A stretch of 51,595 bases of DNA from NCBI RefSeq assembly GCF_009604455.1, contig NZ_WEGL01000019.1, positions 1-51,595 on the forward strand, read 5' to 3'. Numbering within the stretch: position 1 is the first letter of the stretch; each line of letters begins with the position of its first letter. Origin of the DNA: Streptomyces sp. RB17. Its GTDB lineage: Bacteria; Actinomycetota; Actinomycetes; Streptomycetales; Streptomycetaceae. The notes beneath the pieces are model-generated. The model did not search any database. It saw only the letters and a list, made by a program, of their open reading frames with translations, and was not told where the DNA came from. Made by a program: the position numbers and the translations under genes. Of this stretch, positions 1 to 9,146 are shown one piece after another.

Positions 1-38
1 AGATCGGCGACCCGATCCGCCTCATCCTCGTCCCCTGA
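1..38 (+). CDS. 3' tail of an upstream gene (partial)
   Basis: The third frame reads IGDPIRLILVP and stops with TGA at 36-38. The codons have the strong GC bias at the third position expected of coding DNA here. The fragment is too short to name a family. The next gene starts about 110 bases later on the same strand. Confidence 0.35.
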   Translation, partial: IGDPIRLILVP

Positions 39-146
39 CGCCCGTCAGCAGGACGACAAGCCACCCTGGGCAGGGGTGAGTGGGTGCCGGTGCGTGAGGG
101 AGCACCGGCGCCCACGGCTTTCCGGCAACCGTGGAGAGAAAGAACC

Positions 147-872
147 ATGCAGACGACCGACACCCCGGGCCGTACTGTGCAGCGCAAGGATGCTCACTCC
201 AACCGCCGACGCATCCTCGCGACCGCCCGGCAGAAACTACGGGAGGACCCGGACGCGAGTCTCGACAGCATCGCTGTGGCGGCCGGCATCGCTCGACGCA
301 CCCTCTACGGACACTTCGCCAACCGCCGAGCACTGATCGCCGAGTTGACGCAGGAAGCAGCCCAGGCGCTGCAACAGGCGTTCGCCGCAACCCGTATCCC
401 ATGTACTGATCCGCTCGAGGCGATGGCGCGGATGGCCCTGGCTGCATGGGCGATCGGCGACCAGTACCGCATGCTCATCTCCTTGGGGCGCCGCCACCTG
501 GGAGAGGAGACGATCCACGCCACCTTGGCACCGGCCCGCGAGGAAGCCATCGCGGCCATACGGGTGGGCAGCACGAAGGCGGGTTCGCGGACCATGTCCC
601 AGCTCCTGTCCTCGCCCAGGCGTTGAGCACTGATGCTGGCTCTCGCCGCGGAGAACACCGCCTCCACCTGGGCGGACCCCACGGGTGAGGCTGCGGCGAC
701 CGCGTTCCTCGTCGCCGCCGCGGTAGCACCACAGATCGCATCGCGCCGGGTTCGAGCCTCGGCGGGCGAGCATGCCCGGCGATCCGGTCAACATCCCGCA
801 CAGCCGTTTCCGCACGGTGCACCGTACTGGTGGCCGCCCCGATCAGGACGGCCGTACCGACTCGTTGATTAG
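147..872 (+). pseudogene. TetR-family regulator, frameshifted
   Basis: The ATG at 147 is preceded by a purine-rich stretch (GAGAGAAAGAA). It opens a TetR protein with a clear N-terminal helix-turn-helix (IAVAAGIARRTLYGHFANR, roughly residues 43-61). The frame is good to about position 560, then ends at 626. The expected continuation lies in other frames: GQHEGGFADHVPAPVLAQAL in the second frame, then LALAAENTASTWADP back in the first, up to a stop at 872. Intact paralogues at 16459-17097 and 19241-19888 show this order (GQ..GVF, then LLE.VN.GT..DDGT). The C-terminal ligand domain is therefore split by at least two frameshifts. Either the gene is dead or the assembly has two indels near 565 and 625. 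Confidence 0.75.
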
Positions 873-1027
873 CGTCGATCGAGACGCTGCAGGCGGGAAG
901 TGCCGTGCCACTCGGTCCCGTCCACGTCGGAAGCGCGTGCCTGCGGCACGACACTTCGGCGTCTTCACCCTCCCTGTGTCACTGTTTCGCATCTGTCCAG
1001 AAGTTTCACCCTTGTAGGAGTTCAGTC

Positions 1028-1759
1028 ATGCCTGCCGTTCTCATCCACGGCGTACCCGACACCCACCATGTGTGGGACGGCGTCCGCGAGCACCTGACCC
1101 GCAGCGACGTGGAGGCTTGGGACCTGCCCGGTTTCGGTTCGCCACGACCCGAGGGCTTCAACTGCACCAAGGAGGAATACGTCTCCTGGCTCATCGAGCG
1201 GTTGGAGGTAATCGGCGAGCCGGTCGACCTCGTCGGCCATGACTGGGGCTGCCTCCTCACCGCCCGCGTGGCTTCCGTACGGCCGGATCTGATCCGCACG
1301 TGGGCCGGCAGCAACGGTCCGGTCAGCGCCGAGTACGACTGGCATCCGCTGGCCAAACTGTGGCAGGACCCGGTCACGGGCGACCGCTGGGCCAAGGAGT
1401 ACGACGCCGCCGCGTTCGCCAAGGACCTGACCGACAACATCCAGATCCCGGCTGAGCTGGCCGAACAGACGGCCGGCCGCGTGGACGAGACCATGCGTGA
1501 CAGCATTCTCAAGCTCTACCGTTCCGCATTGACGGTCGGTGCGGAGTGGGAACCGAATCTCGCGGACCTGGCCGGACCGTCCCTGGTGTTCTGGGGGACG
1601 TTCGACCCAGTCTGCCCCGTCGAGTTCGGCGAGAAGATGGCCGCGTCCGTACGCGCCACCCGTTTTCTGAGGCTGGACAGCAGCCACTGGACGCCGATCC
1701 AGAAGCCGGTTGAGGTCGCCACCGCCCTCGAGGAACACTGGAGCAGCTCCCGGGGGTGA
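1028..1759 (+). CDS. alpha/beta hydrolase, epoxide hydrolase/dehalogenase-like
   Basis: This 243-aa protein has the alpha/beta-hydrolase signatures: HGVP at residues 7-10 (oxyanion loop), the nucleophile elbow GHDWG at 70-74, a candidate acid D193 in FDPV and the catalytic His in SSHW (H220). The nucleophile is Asp rather than Ser, as in epoxide hydrolases and haloalkane dehalogenases. Hydrolysis of an epoxide or halide is therefore likelier than ester cleavage. The substrate cannot be read from the sequence. The start at 1028 was chosen because GGAG at 1017-1020 sits 7 bases upstream and the HGVP strand begins at once. Longer in-frame starts would add an unrelated leader. The gene stands alone after the broken TetR gene. 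Confidence 0.85.
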   Translation: MPAVLIHGVPDTHHVWDGVREHLTRSDVEAWDLPGFGSPRPEGFNCTKEEYVSWLIERLEVIGEPVDLVGHDWGCLLTARVASVRPDLIRTWAGSNGPVSAEYDWHPLAKLWQDPVTGDRWAKEYDAAAFAKDLTDNIQIPAELAEQTAGRVDETMRDSILKLYRSALTVGAEWEPNLADLAGPSLVFWGTFDPVCPVEFGEKMAASVRATRFLRLDSSHWTPIQKPVEVATALEEHWSSSRG

Positions 1760-1997
1760 CCGGCGCGCCCCCCCGAGAGCGCCCGTGCATGCGCGTCGGG
1801 CGGCGCTGACGCCGTGCCGCCCGACGCGCGCCAACGGGGGCTTCGTTGTGGGCGGCGCTGACGTCCGGCTCACCGGCGCCTATGAAAAGGCTCACCGACA
1901 GAGAACTCGAGGATCGTGGCGGCCGTCACGAGCCCGTGGCCGATCTCGTGACAGATCCGATCAGGGATAGGGCCGTGGACATGGGCCGATGACACCG

Positions 1998-2150
1998 GAG
2001 GCGATCCATCTTTGCGGAGTTGCTTCAGTTCCTCGTCCTCCGCGGTGGTCAGCCGGTCGTCGCGTCCGCCTCGGCCTGGCGGACCCAGCCGCGCAGGGCC
2101 TCCTTGTGGACGCCCAGGTCCTTGGCGACGTGCGCGGCCGACGGCGAACG
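1998..2150 (-). pseudogene. IS3-family OrfA remnant
   Basis: The minus strand reads HVAKDLGVHKEALRGWVRQ, then after a frame change DDRLTTAEDEELKQLRK. These are consecutive parts of an IS3-family OrfA helix-turn-helix/coiled-coil protein. Only about 50 codons remain, with a frameshift near 2050, and no OrfB is nearby. The fragment abuts an IS110 fragment on the other strand at about 2150. Confidence 0.7.
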
Positions 2151-2822
2151 CGACCCCGAGATGCTGGCCAATCTGGCCCGCGGTGCCATGCGCCGCAAAC
2201 ACGCCGACCTGGTAGAGGCGCTGACGGGCAACTTCACCGACCACCACGGCTTCATGGTCCGCGTCCTGATCCGCGCGATCCGGGATGCCAGCGCGCGTAT
2301 CGCCACGCTGGAGGAGGAGATCAAACAGCAGATCACCCCGTTTCACCGACAGGTCGAGCTGCTGATCACCATCCCCGGGATCAGCACCACCGTGGCCCAC
2401 GTGATGATCGCGGAGATGGGAGCGGACATGAGCCGCTTCCCCATCGCCGTTCACCTGGCCGCCTGGGCCGGCCTGGCTCCCGGCAACCGGGAGTCCGCCG
2501 GCAAGCGCAAGCGCGCTCCTACCCGACACGGCAACGTGTGGCTGAAGGCCGGACTCGGTGTCGCCGCCCTTGCCGTCGGCCGCACCAAGAGCACCTATCT
2601 CGCCGCCCAGCACCACCGGCTGCGGCCCCGGCGCGGCGAGAAGCGCACCATCGTCGCGGTCGCGCACAGCATGCTCGTGTCCGCCTACCACATGCTCGCC
2701 AACGACGTCCCCTACCAGGACCTCGGCCCCGACTACTTCACCCGCCGCCTCGGCGAAGAACGCCACCGCCGACGCCTCCTCGCCCAACTCGGCGCCCTCG
2801 GCTACGACGTCACCCTGCCTGA
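2151..2822 (+). pseudogene. IS110-family transposase, C-terminal part
   Basis: The plus-strand frame from about 2151 carries the Transposase_20 half of an IS110/IS1111-family enzyme. Visible signatures are LLITIPGISTTVAHVMIAEMG, HLAAWAGLAPGNRESAGKRK and RHGNVWLKAGLG. The N-terminal catalytic DEDD (RuvC-like) half is missing, so this copy cannot transpose. The familiar C-terminus (LGALGYDVTLP) ends near 2822, where the reading frame continues into unrelated sequence. It differs from the longer IS110 copy at 4585-5681, so two separate insertions are involved. Confidence 0.8.
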
Positions 2823-3173
2823 AGGGGATTTTCAAGAGAGCCACTTTGGCGCGAGCCTCGAAGATCATGGCCCCAACGTCGTGCTTTACCGGGGAGGTCC
2901 ACAGACTGCCCGACGCGCCGGAAGCTTACGGGGCCATGATCACTCGCGCCAAAGCAGCTCCCGGCCAAAGTCGCTACGTCGACCGCTCGGCACCGTGCAC
3001 CACGAGGGACGGCGGGTCAGTCGTCACCCAGCGGCGGAGACTCGCCCTGATCAAGCCCGGCCGGCATCCACAATGCTTGTGACCTGCCGCACATGACCTT
3101 GCATGCCCATATATGTCCGTTTTAATTGATGGAACCATCAGAACCGAGGAAATGATCCTAGAGGGAGCAGCAC
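2823..3173. other. gene-poor stretch with a possible dehydrogenase scrap
   Basis: No intact gene is visible between the IS110 remnant and the SpoIIE gene. One plus-strand frame around 2870-2970 contains GEVHRLPDAPEAYGAMI, which resembles the C-terminal tail of zinc-type alcohol dehydrogenases. It is too short to be sure. Sequence near 3100-3160 is AT-richer and probably holds the promoter of the gene at 3174. Confidence 0.35.
3127..3140. promoter_or_regulatory. inverted repeat upstream of SpoIIE gene
   Basis: TGATGG and CCATCA are separated by two bases, 34 bases before the start at 3174, within a locally AT-rich stretch. It could be an operator. No cognate regulator is adjacent. Confidence 0.3.
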
Positions 3174-4424
3174 ATGGCATTCACGTTCCGCGACCCTGCG
3201 TGTACGGCTCCAGGTTGCGTGCAGGAGCCACACCTGATGCATCACCGAGCGAGGTCGTCACTCGTTCTCTCGCGCACCTTGCCGCAACCACGATCCGTGC
3301 TGACAGTCGCCTTGCTGTTCATTCTGGCGATCACACTCATCGATCTTCAGATGCCTGGCTCAGTTCATCTCGGCGACTTGCTGATCATGGTGCCTGTACT
3401 CACTTCCTGGTACGCGAGCTCCCGGGTGACCTCACTTCTCGCCATCGTGACCGTGTCGGCTTTGGTGGCCATCTTCCTGGTCCGCCAATGTGTGAACCCG
3501 CCACAGGCGGCTGCCCTCCTTGTGACCTCGGTGGCCGTCGTGATCGCCCGGTACCTGACGGAACACGGACAGCGAAAGCTGGTCCAGCTGCGCGCAGTCG
3601 CCGAGGCCGCGCAACGCGCCATACTGCCTCCCCTCCCCCACCGACTCGGCCCCCTTCGCCTGGCCTCGACGTACCTGGCGGCAGAGGACGAAGCACGCAT
3701 CGGCGGAGATCTCTACGCCGCCGTGCGCACGCCCACGGGGACACGGTTGATCATCGGCGATGTTCGAGGCAAGGGCCTGCCGGCGGTCGGCACCGCTGCC
3801 CACACCATCAGCACGTTCCGCGACGCCGCCCGCCGGCTGACCACGCTGCCGGAACTCGCCGCCTACCTGGATTCAAGTGTCCGCAGCAACGCATCCGAAG
3901 CAGTGAGCCCCGAACAGACCGAAGAGGCGTTCGTCACCGCCACTCTCCTCGAAATCCCCGACGCCGAGCCCCTCGTGCGGAGCGTCACCTGCGGACACCC
4001 CCCACCGCTACTCCTACGAGCGCACGACGTCGTGACCCTGGAAGCCGGCCAACCCGCGCCCCCGCTGGGACTGGGCGCATTGGTGCAAACCACCTTTCAC
4101 CTCGACACTTTCGCCCTACGCGCCGAAGACATCCTCCTCCTCTACACCGACGGTGCCATCGAAGCCCGCAACACCGACGGCGAGTTCTACCCGCTCGCCA
4201 AACGACTCACCCACCACAACCACCGCCATCCCACGGCACTCCTCAACCACCTCCGCGGCGACCTTCTCAACCACGTCGGCGGCCGACTCGACGACGACGC
4301 CGCCTTGATCGCAATCAAACGTCAACCCGCTGACGGCACAGCGCCATCGGTTGACCAATCGATCTGTGACGAGTGTGGCGTCTCGATGTCCTTCGATTGC
4401 GGTCACGCAGCACTTCTGACCTAG
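3174..4424 (+). CDS. membrane-anchored PP2C/SpoIIE-type serine phosphatase
   Basis: This 416-aa protein has about four hydrophobic segments near its N-terminus (VLTVALLFILAITLI, LLIMVPVLTSWYA, LLAIVTVSALVAIFLV, AALLVTSVAVVIARYL) followed by a SpoIIE/PP2C domain (about residues 150-390). Phosphatase signatures include IGGDLY, IIGDVRGKGLPAVG, TCGHPPPLLL, LLYTDGAIEARN and DDDAALI, with the metal-binding acidic residues present. Such enzymes dephosphorylate anti-sigma-factor antagonists in RsbU-like partner switching. Unlike the other three SpoIIE proteins here it has no kinase domain and no PAS/GAF sensor. The start at 3174 follows GAGGGAG. The C-terminus holds a Cys pair (CDECG) of unknown role. 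No partner anti-sigma gene is adjacent. Confidence 0.88.
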   Translation: MAFTFRDPACTAPGCVQEPHLMHHRARSSLVLSRTLPQPRSVLTVALLFILAITLIDLQMPGSVHLGDLLIMVPVLTSWYASSRVTSLLAIVTVSALVAIFLVRQCVNPPQAAALLVTSVAVVIARYLTEHGQRKLVQLRAVAEAAQRAILPPLPHRLGPLRLASTYLAAEDEARIGGDLYAAVRTPTGTRLIIGDVRGKGLPAVGTAAHTISTFRDAARRLTTLPELAAYLDSSVRSNASEAVSPEQTEEAFVTATLLEIPDAEPLVRSVTCGHPPPLLLRAHDVVTLEAGQPAPPLGLGALVQTTFHLDTFALRAEDILLLYTDGAIEARNTDGEFYPLAKRLTHHNHRHPTALLNHLRGDLLNHVGGRLDDDAALIAIKRQPADGTAPSVDQSICDECGVSMSFDCGHAALLT

Positions 4425-4584
4425 GGGAACGACCCAGTGCAGTACAGCAGTGAAGTACAGCAACCACCACGACCGCCACCGACCGCCAACGGTCCTTGAC
4501 GACCAGTTGACCAGCCCACCTGACCTCAATGACCATCCTGCCCATAGTTCGCATCGAGGGGCGGTCCGACATTCACAGACGCCC

Positions 4585-5681
4585 CTATAACGCAGGGGTG
4601 CGGGAAACCGTCCTGACCAGGTTGAAGACCTCGCGGGCTGCGTATCGCTTGAGGCATCGGATGATCTCGCGTCGGGTCTTGCCTTCCTGGGTGCGGCGTT
4701 CGTAGTACGCCTGGGTGCGCGGGTCGTGGCGCAGGCGGGTGAACACGATTCGGTGCAGGGCGGCGTTGGCCTTGCGGTCGCCGCCGTAGTTGAGCCGGCG
4801 CGTGCTCCGCCGGCCCGACGAATACTCGACTGGGCTGACTCCGCAAAGGGCAGCAAAGGATGCTTCGGTGTTCAGCCGCTCGGGGTTGTCCCCCATGGTG
4901 ATCAGCAGGGTGACGGCACTGTCCGGGCCGATGCCCACCGGTTCGAGTAGTTGTGGGGCGTGGTGTTCGATGAGCCGGGTCAGTCGCTGGTTCAGCTCAT
5001 TGATCTGTCCGGTGAGCTGCTCGATGCGTCCGGCAAGCATGCGTAATGTCATGTGGGTGGCCTGGGCCACCGCGTCCTCGTCTCCCCCACCGTCGGGTGG
5101 GCTGAGGGTCGCGCAGGTGCGGAACAGCTCGGCATTGCCCAGGCTGGACAGCCGTTCCCGCAGGACGGGATCGGCGATCACTAGGACGGCCTTGAGCTGG
5201 TTGATCGCCTGGGTGCGGGCCTTGACCGCGGAGTCCTTGGCGAGTTTGTAGATCCGGGCGCTGTGCACCGGACCGCCGCCGGATTTCGCCCGGGCCCGGG
5301 CGCGACCGCTGAGCACGGCTCGCGCGGCGGCCTGCGCGTCGAGCGGGCCGACTTCCCCAGCAGCCGGCGGGCCGAGCGGTCGGGCCGGTTCACTTCGAAC
5401 ACCTGGATCTGCTGGGCCAGCAGGTAGCGGGACAGGGCCGCGCCGAAGGTGCCGGTGCCCTCCACACCGGCCCGGCGCACTTTCCCCAGCTTGCGGGCCC
5501 AGGTGAGCAGCCGACGGTAGCCGGCCGCCGTGGCCGGAAAGGACTCGGTGCCCAGGACCTTCCCCAGCGGGGAGACCACGGCGGCAACATGAACCTCGCC
5601 GTGCGTGTCCACGCCCAGGACGACCTCGCCCGGAGCGGGAGGATCCGTGCTGGAGGAGGTGCTGCGTTGTTCGGTTCTCAT
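4585..5681 (-). mobile_element. IS110-family transposase, one-base frameshift
   Basis: Two overlapping minus-strand frames make up one IS110-family transposase. The N-terminal part starts at 5681 and includes VVLGVDTHGEVHVAAVV (first catalytic Asp of the RuvC-like DEDD domain) and VEGTGTFGAALSRYLL. The frame breaks after RRLLGKS near 5350 and resumes as PLDAQAAARAVLSGRARA. The conserved sequence would be GKSDPLDAQ, so one base is missing just there. The C-terminal Transposase_20 part follows intact (IGPDSAVTLLITMGDN, FAALCGVSPVEYSSG, RRLNYGGDRKANAALHRIV). Apart from the missing base the gene is full length (about 365 codons). The element is either recently inactivated or a sequencing slip. 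No terminal inverted repeats are expected for this family. Confidence 0.85.
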
Positions 5682-5930
5682 GGTGGTTCGCCTCCCGCGT
5701 GGTGGCGTGCTGGATGGATGGCACCGGCCTGCTCGGGCGGTCTGAACCGTGATGGCGCCTGATCGTCGGCAAGGCCCCTATGGGGACACGCCCTGTGGCT
5801 CGGTACCAGCAGGCACCATCCCGCAACGACAGTCGACACGCCTGTGACTGGACACTTCGGTCATAGATCTCATGAGTCAGACCCCCGTCCGGGACGGCAC
5901 TGTGCAACCGTCCCACCGGCCCCGGCACAC
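5682..5930 (-). ncRNA. candidate bridge-RNA leader of the IS110 element
   Basis: About 250 bases upstream of the IS110 transposase start have no coding signal and contain short inverted repeats (for example CCCCATAGGGG near 5779-5790). IS110 members carry a noncoding leader that is transcribed into the bridge (seeker) RNA guiding target choice. Position and length fit that, but I have not shown a fold. Element ends are not defined. This is inference from family knowledge. Confidence 0.3.
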
Positions 5931-6189
5931 CGGCACGAACCGATCACAGCCCCATGGCTTCGAACGAATCGGCGCTCAACCTGGCCTGGACGGGCCGACA
6001 ATGATTTGACTCTTCGTCCGCTCGTGACCGGCGTCGACGGACAGCCGTGTGGCCCGCCTTACCGGCTGTCCGTCGTCGACCATGGCGTGAACAGACTCGG
6101 ACCCTCTTGTGGTAGGCCGCTGGCCACAACTCCTGTACCTGCCGCGCGAGGTCCTCACCGGCTCCCCCAGCTCCTCCACGTCGACTTCT

Positions 6190-6528
6190 GCCAAAGGCCG
6201 GACAGAGATGGTCTCCGCGGTTACGCCGGCCATGGAATCGGCCGGATGGTCCGCACCTGGCGCCCCATTGCGGCGCTGGGCCCATGTGGTCCCAGGTGAT
6301 GGAGCAGTTCGTGGCCGAGGTGACGTCGGCGATCGAAGCCGAGCGGCGCCGTGGCGCCGCTCCCGAGGGGATTCCCGCCCGCGATCTCGCCACCTCGCTG
6401 AACTGGATGGTCGAACGCGCCCTGTTCAGCACCTTCAGCGGACAGACAGGCCGTTGACGAGGAACGCCTGCTGGACAGGCTCGTGTCGGTCTTCATGGGG
6501 GCGATCTACCGGCGTTCCGGCGGCTGAG
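6190..6528 (+). pseudogene. TetR-family regulator, C-terminal remnant
   Basis: A plus-strand frame at 6284-6456 reads MWSQVMEQFVAEVTSAIEAE and continues LATSLNWMVERALFSTF. A shifted frame then gives EERLLDRLVSVFMGAIYRRS before a stop at 6526-6528. This is the C-terminal ligand domain typical of some TetR proteins. The upstream part (about 6190-6280) is in yet another frame, and no helix-turn-helix is present. The gene is therefore a remnant with at least two frameshifts, lying just downstream of the start of the IS110 element. Confidence 0.6.
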
Positions 6529-6540
6529 TCGGCTCACTGG

Positions 6541-8718
6541 CTATGGCACAAAGGCCGGCTCCGGGAATCCGACGGGCTCCCTCTCGCTCAGCTCGGCCCA
6601 GACCGTCTTGCCGTGCCGCGCGTGGCGTGTCCCCCAGTGCGCGGCGAGCTGGGCGACCAGCAGCAGGCCGCGTCCGCCCTCCTCGAAGGCGCGGGCCCGG
6701 CGCAGATGGGGGGTGGTGCTGCCGGCGTCCGACACCTCGCACAGCAGGGCACGGTCGCGAATGAGGCGCAGCCGGATGGGGGGCCTGCCGTAGCGGATGG
6801 CGTTGGTGACCAGTTCGCTGACCACCAGTTCGGTGGTGAATTCGAGGTCTTCGAGTCCCCAGGCGGTCAGCTGCCGGGTGACGTTCGAACGGGCGCCGGC
6901 GACGGCTGCCGGATCGGCGTCCAGCTCCCAGGCGGCGACCTGGCCGTCCCCGAGGGCGCGGGTACGGGCCAGCAGCAGGGCGACGTCGTCATGGGACCGG
7001 TCGGCGGGCAGAAGGGCCTGGAGCACGGTGTCGCAGGCGGCCTCCAGGGAGGCGTAGGGCCGGCCGAGAGCATGGCGCAGCAGTACGAGGCCCGACTCGA
7101 CATCATGGTCGCGGGCTTCGATCAGACCGTCGGTGTAGAGCGCAAGCAGGCTGCCTTCGGGCAGGTCGACCTCCGCCGCCTCGAACGGCAGACCGCCCAG
7201 GCCCAGCGGCGGGCCGGGCGGCAGATCGAGGAGGTCCACCTTTCCCTCGCGGGTCACCACAGCGGGCAGCACATGCCCCGCGCGGGCCAGTGAACAGCGG
7301 CCGGCGACGGGGTCGTAGACGGCATACAGGCAGGTGGCACCGAAGTCCCCGGCCGTCTCCGGGTGTGGGTCCGAGTCCGGACCCGGGTCAGGATCGGCCG
7401 AGGCTTCCGCGGACAGACGGATGACGACGTCGTCCAGGTGCGTCAGCAATTCGTCGGGCGGCAGGTCGAAGTCGGCGAGGGTACGGACCGCGGTGCGCAG
7501 CCGCCCCATCGTGGCGGCGGCATGGATGCCGTGGCCGACCACATCGCCCACCACCAGCGCGACCCGGGCACCGGACAGGGGAATCACGTCGTACCAGTCG
7601 CCGCCCACGCCGACCTGGGCACCCGAGGGCAGGTAGCGGCAGGCGACCTCGACCGCGGACTGCTCCGCCGTGCGCTGGGGAAGCAGGCTGCGCTGCAGCG
7701 TCAGGGCCGTGGCGCGGGCGTGCGTGTAACGGCGGGCGTTGTCGACAGCCAGCGCTGCCCTGGCCGCGATCTCCTGCGCGAGGAGGAGATCCTCGTCGTC
7801 GAAGGGCTCGGGGTTGCGGTGACGGGAGAACTGCGCGACGCCGAGGGTGTTGCCGCGGGCGCTCAGCGGCACCACCAGTGTGGAGCGGATCCGGTGGGCG
7901 CCGTTGGCTCCGGTCGGGCCCGGCGGTGCCGTGTGCCGCGAGGGCTGCCCGCTGGTCAGGGCACGAGCCGTGGGCGAACCGTCGGGGCAGGTGTGGAGCT
8001 GCCGCAACCGGATCGTCGGCTCCGGGCCGTTGTCCGCCCCCGACGCCTCGGCAACCCGGAGCAGCACGGGGGGATCCGCCGACGAAGCGTCGTCCCCATG
8101 GATGGCCGTGTCCAGCAGGTCGACGGTGGCGCGGTCGGCGAAGTGGTCGATGGCGAGGTCCGCCAGTTCCTGAGTGGTGCGGGCGATGTCCAGCGTGGTC
8201 CCGATGCGCAGCCCGGCCTCGTTCACCAGGGACAGCCGCCATCGCAGTCGGCGGTCCCGTTCCTCCTGGAAGGCCAATACGCCCTGCTCCGATGTGCGGT
8301 CGACGTACCCGGTGGCCATCGCGAGCATGCGGCGCGATGCCGCGCCGGCCAGCTCCAGGTCGTTCGTCAGCCGGGGCAGCTCCGCGAGCATTCTGTCGAG
8401 GACGATGCCCTCCCCGAGCCGGTGCGCCCGCAGCATCGCGGTGACGGGTCTGCCGTGCCGGGCCAGCCGACGCGCACGCTCCACGTCGGCCGGCGGCGGC
8501 TCGATGTCACTCGGCTCGATGCCCAGCTCCAGGCCGGCCAGCACGCCGACGACGTGGTCGGCGATGTTCTCGGCAGTCATACGCGCGAGGTCCGGGTCGT
8601 CCCAGAGCTCGGGAACCTCACTGCACAGGCACCGCTTCACTTCGGCGATGAGCTCATCCGCCTTCGAGGCGAGCTCATGCGCGGCACGGGACATGAGAGC
8701 GTCGGCCGTGAGGTCCAC
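6541..8718 (-). CDS. SpoIIE phosphatase with GAF sensor and RsbW-like ATPase
   Basis: The product (about 725 aa) has an all-helical N-terminal region resembling RsbR/PucR-type sensor ends (LWDDPDLARMTAENIADHVV), a GAF domain (about 170-345), a PP2C/SpoIIE domain with GGDWYDVIPLSGARVALVVG, VVGHGIHAAATMGRLRTAVR and LLALYTDGLIEARD, and a C-terminal HATPase_c_2 domain with the N-box ELVVSELVTNAIRYG and EEGGRGLLLVAQLA. Such proteins combine phosphatase and anti-sigma kinase in one chain. The open frame runs up to 8784, but an 11-bp hairpin lies at 8739-8770, so a longer start would begin upstream of a terminator. I prefer GTG at 8718. ATG at 8694 is also possible. There is no good ribosome-binding site for any choice. 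Confidence 0.88.
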   Translation of the reverse strand: MDLTADALMSRAAHELASKADELIAEVKRCLCSEVPELWDDPDLARMTAENIADHVVGVLAGLELGIEPSDIEPPPADVERARRLARHGRPVTAMLRAHRLGEGIVLDRMLAELPRLTNDLELAGAASRRMLAMATGYVDRTSEQGVLAFQEERDRRLRWRLSLVNEAGLRIGTTLDIARTTQELADLAIDHFADRATVDLLDTAIHGDDASSADPPVLLRVAEASGADNGPEPTIRLRQLHTCPDGSPTARALTSGQPSRHTAPPGPTGANGAHRIRSTLVVPLSARGNTLGVAQFSRHRNPEPFDDEDLLLAQEIAARAALAVDNARRYTHARATALTLQRSLLPQRTAEQSAVEVACRYLPSGAQVGVGGDWYDVIPLSGARVALVVGDVVGHGIHAAATMGRLRTAVRTLADFDLPPDELLTHLDDVVIRLSAEASADPDPGPDSDPHPETAGDFGATCLYAVYDPVAGRCSLARAGHVLPAVVTREGKVDLLDLPPGPPLGLGGLPFEAAEVDLPEGSLLALYTDGLIEARDHDVESGLVLLRHALGRPYASLEAACDTVLQALLPADRSHDDVALLLARTRALGDGQVAAWELDADPAAVAGARSNVTRQLTAWGLEDLEFTTELVVSELVTNAIRYGRPPIRLRLIRDRALLCEVSDAGSTTPHLRRARAFEEGGRGLLLVAQLAAHWGTRHARHGKTVWAELSEREPVGFPEPAFVP

Positions 8719-8738
8719 ACAGACGACGTTACGCCGAA

Positions 8739-8770
8739 CCGGAGGCCCGCGACCGCTGACGGGCCTCCGG
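8739..8770 (-). terminator. strong hairpin after the aromatic operon
   Basis: CCGGAGGCCCG (8739-8749) and CGGGCCTCCGG (8760-8770) form a perfect 11-bp stem with a 10-base loop. It lies 23 bases beyond the DoxX-like stop. A U-tract is lacking, as is usual in Streptomyces. Confidence 0.7.
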
Positions 8771-8793
8771 GAGGCGGCACACATCCCGGCCCG

Positions 8794-9146
8794 TCAACCG
8801 GCGGCCATCGCCACCCCGGCGTATGCCACCGCTGCCAGGGCCAGCACGCTGGCGGGCAGGGCACGCGCGGGCGGATCGCCGTGGCGCAGGTGTACCACCG
8901 CCGCTGCGGCCATCAGCAGCGCCAGCCCCGCCGCGGCAGCCACACCGATCGGGGACGAGGCCGGTCCGAGCAGCAGGCCGACGGCTCCGGCCACCTCCAG
9001 GTCCCGACGATGCGGTAGAGCCCGGTCGTCATGCCCAGGTGCACCGCCGCCCGGCGCATGAACGGCACCGCAGCGATCTTCGCCAGATCCAGCGGGACGA
9101 AGACCAGGGCCAGGGCGACGGCGAGGGTGATGTGTGCCGTGATCAT
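8794..9146 (-). pseudogene. DoxX-family membrane protein, frameshifted
   Basis: Two minus-strand frames together make a typical small DoxX-like protein of about 117 residues. The first, from the ATG at 9146, reads MITAHITLAVALALVFVPLD and runs to YRIVGT. The second resumes as LEVAGAVGLLLGPASSP and ends at 8794. The break lies between about 8994 and 9004 and is one base. About four hydrophobic helices are recognisable across both parts. DoxX proteins are integral membrane proteins often found beside oxidoreductases. The start overlaps the stop of the acetoacetyl-CoA synthetase as ATGA (9143-9146), so it was the last gene of the operon. Confidence 0.75.

Noticed and set aside
7363..9018. Long plus-strand open frame opposite the SpoIIE gene
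   Set aside because: It is an antisense frame of a high-GC gene. The translation is low complexity, rich in Gly, Arg and Val, with no motifs, while the minus strand encodes clear domains.
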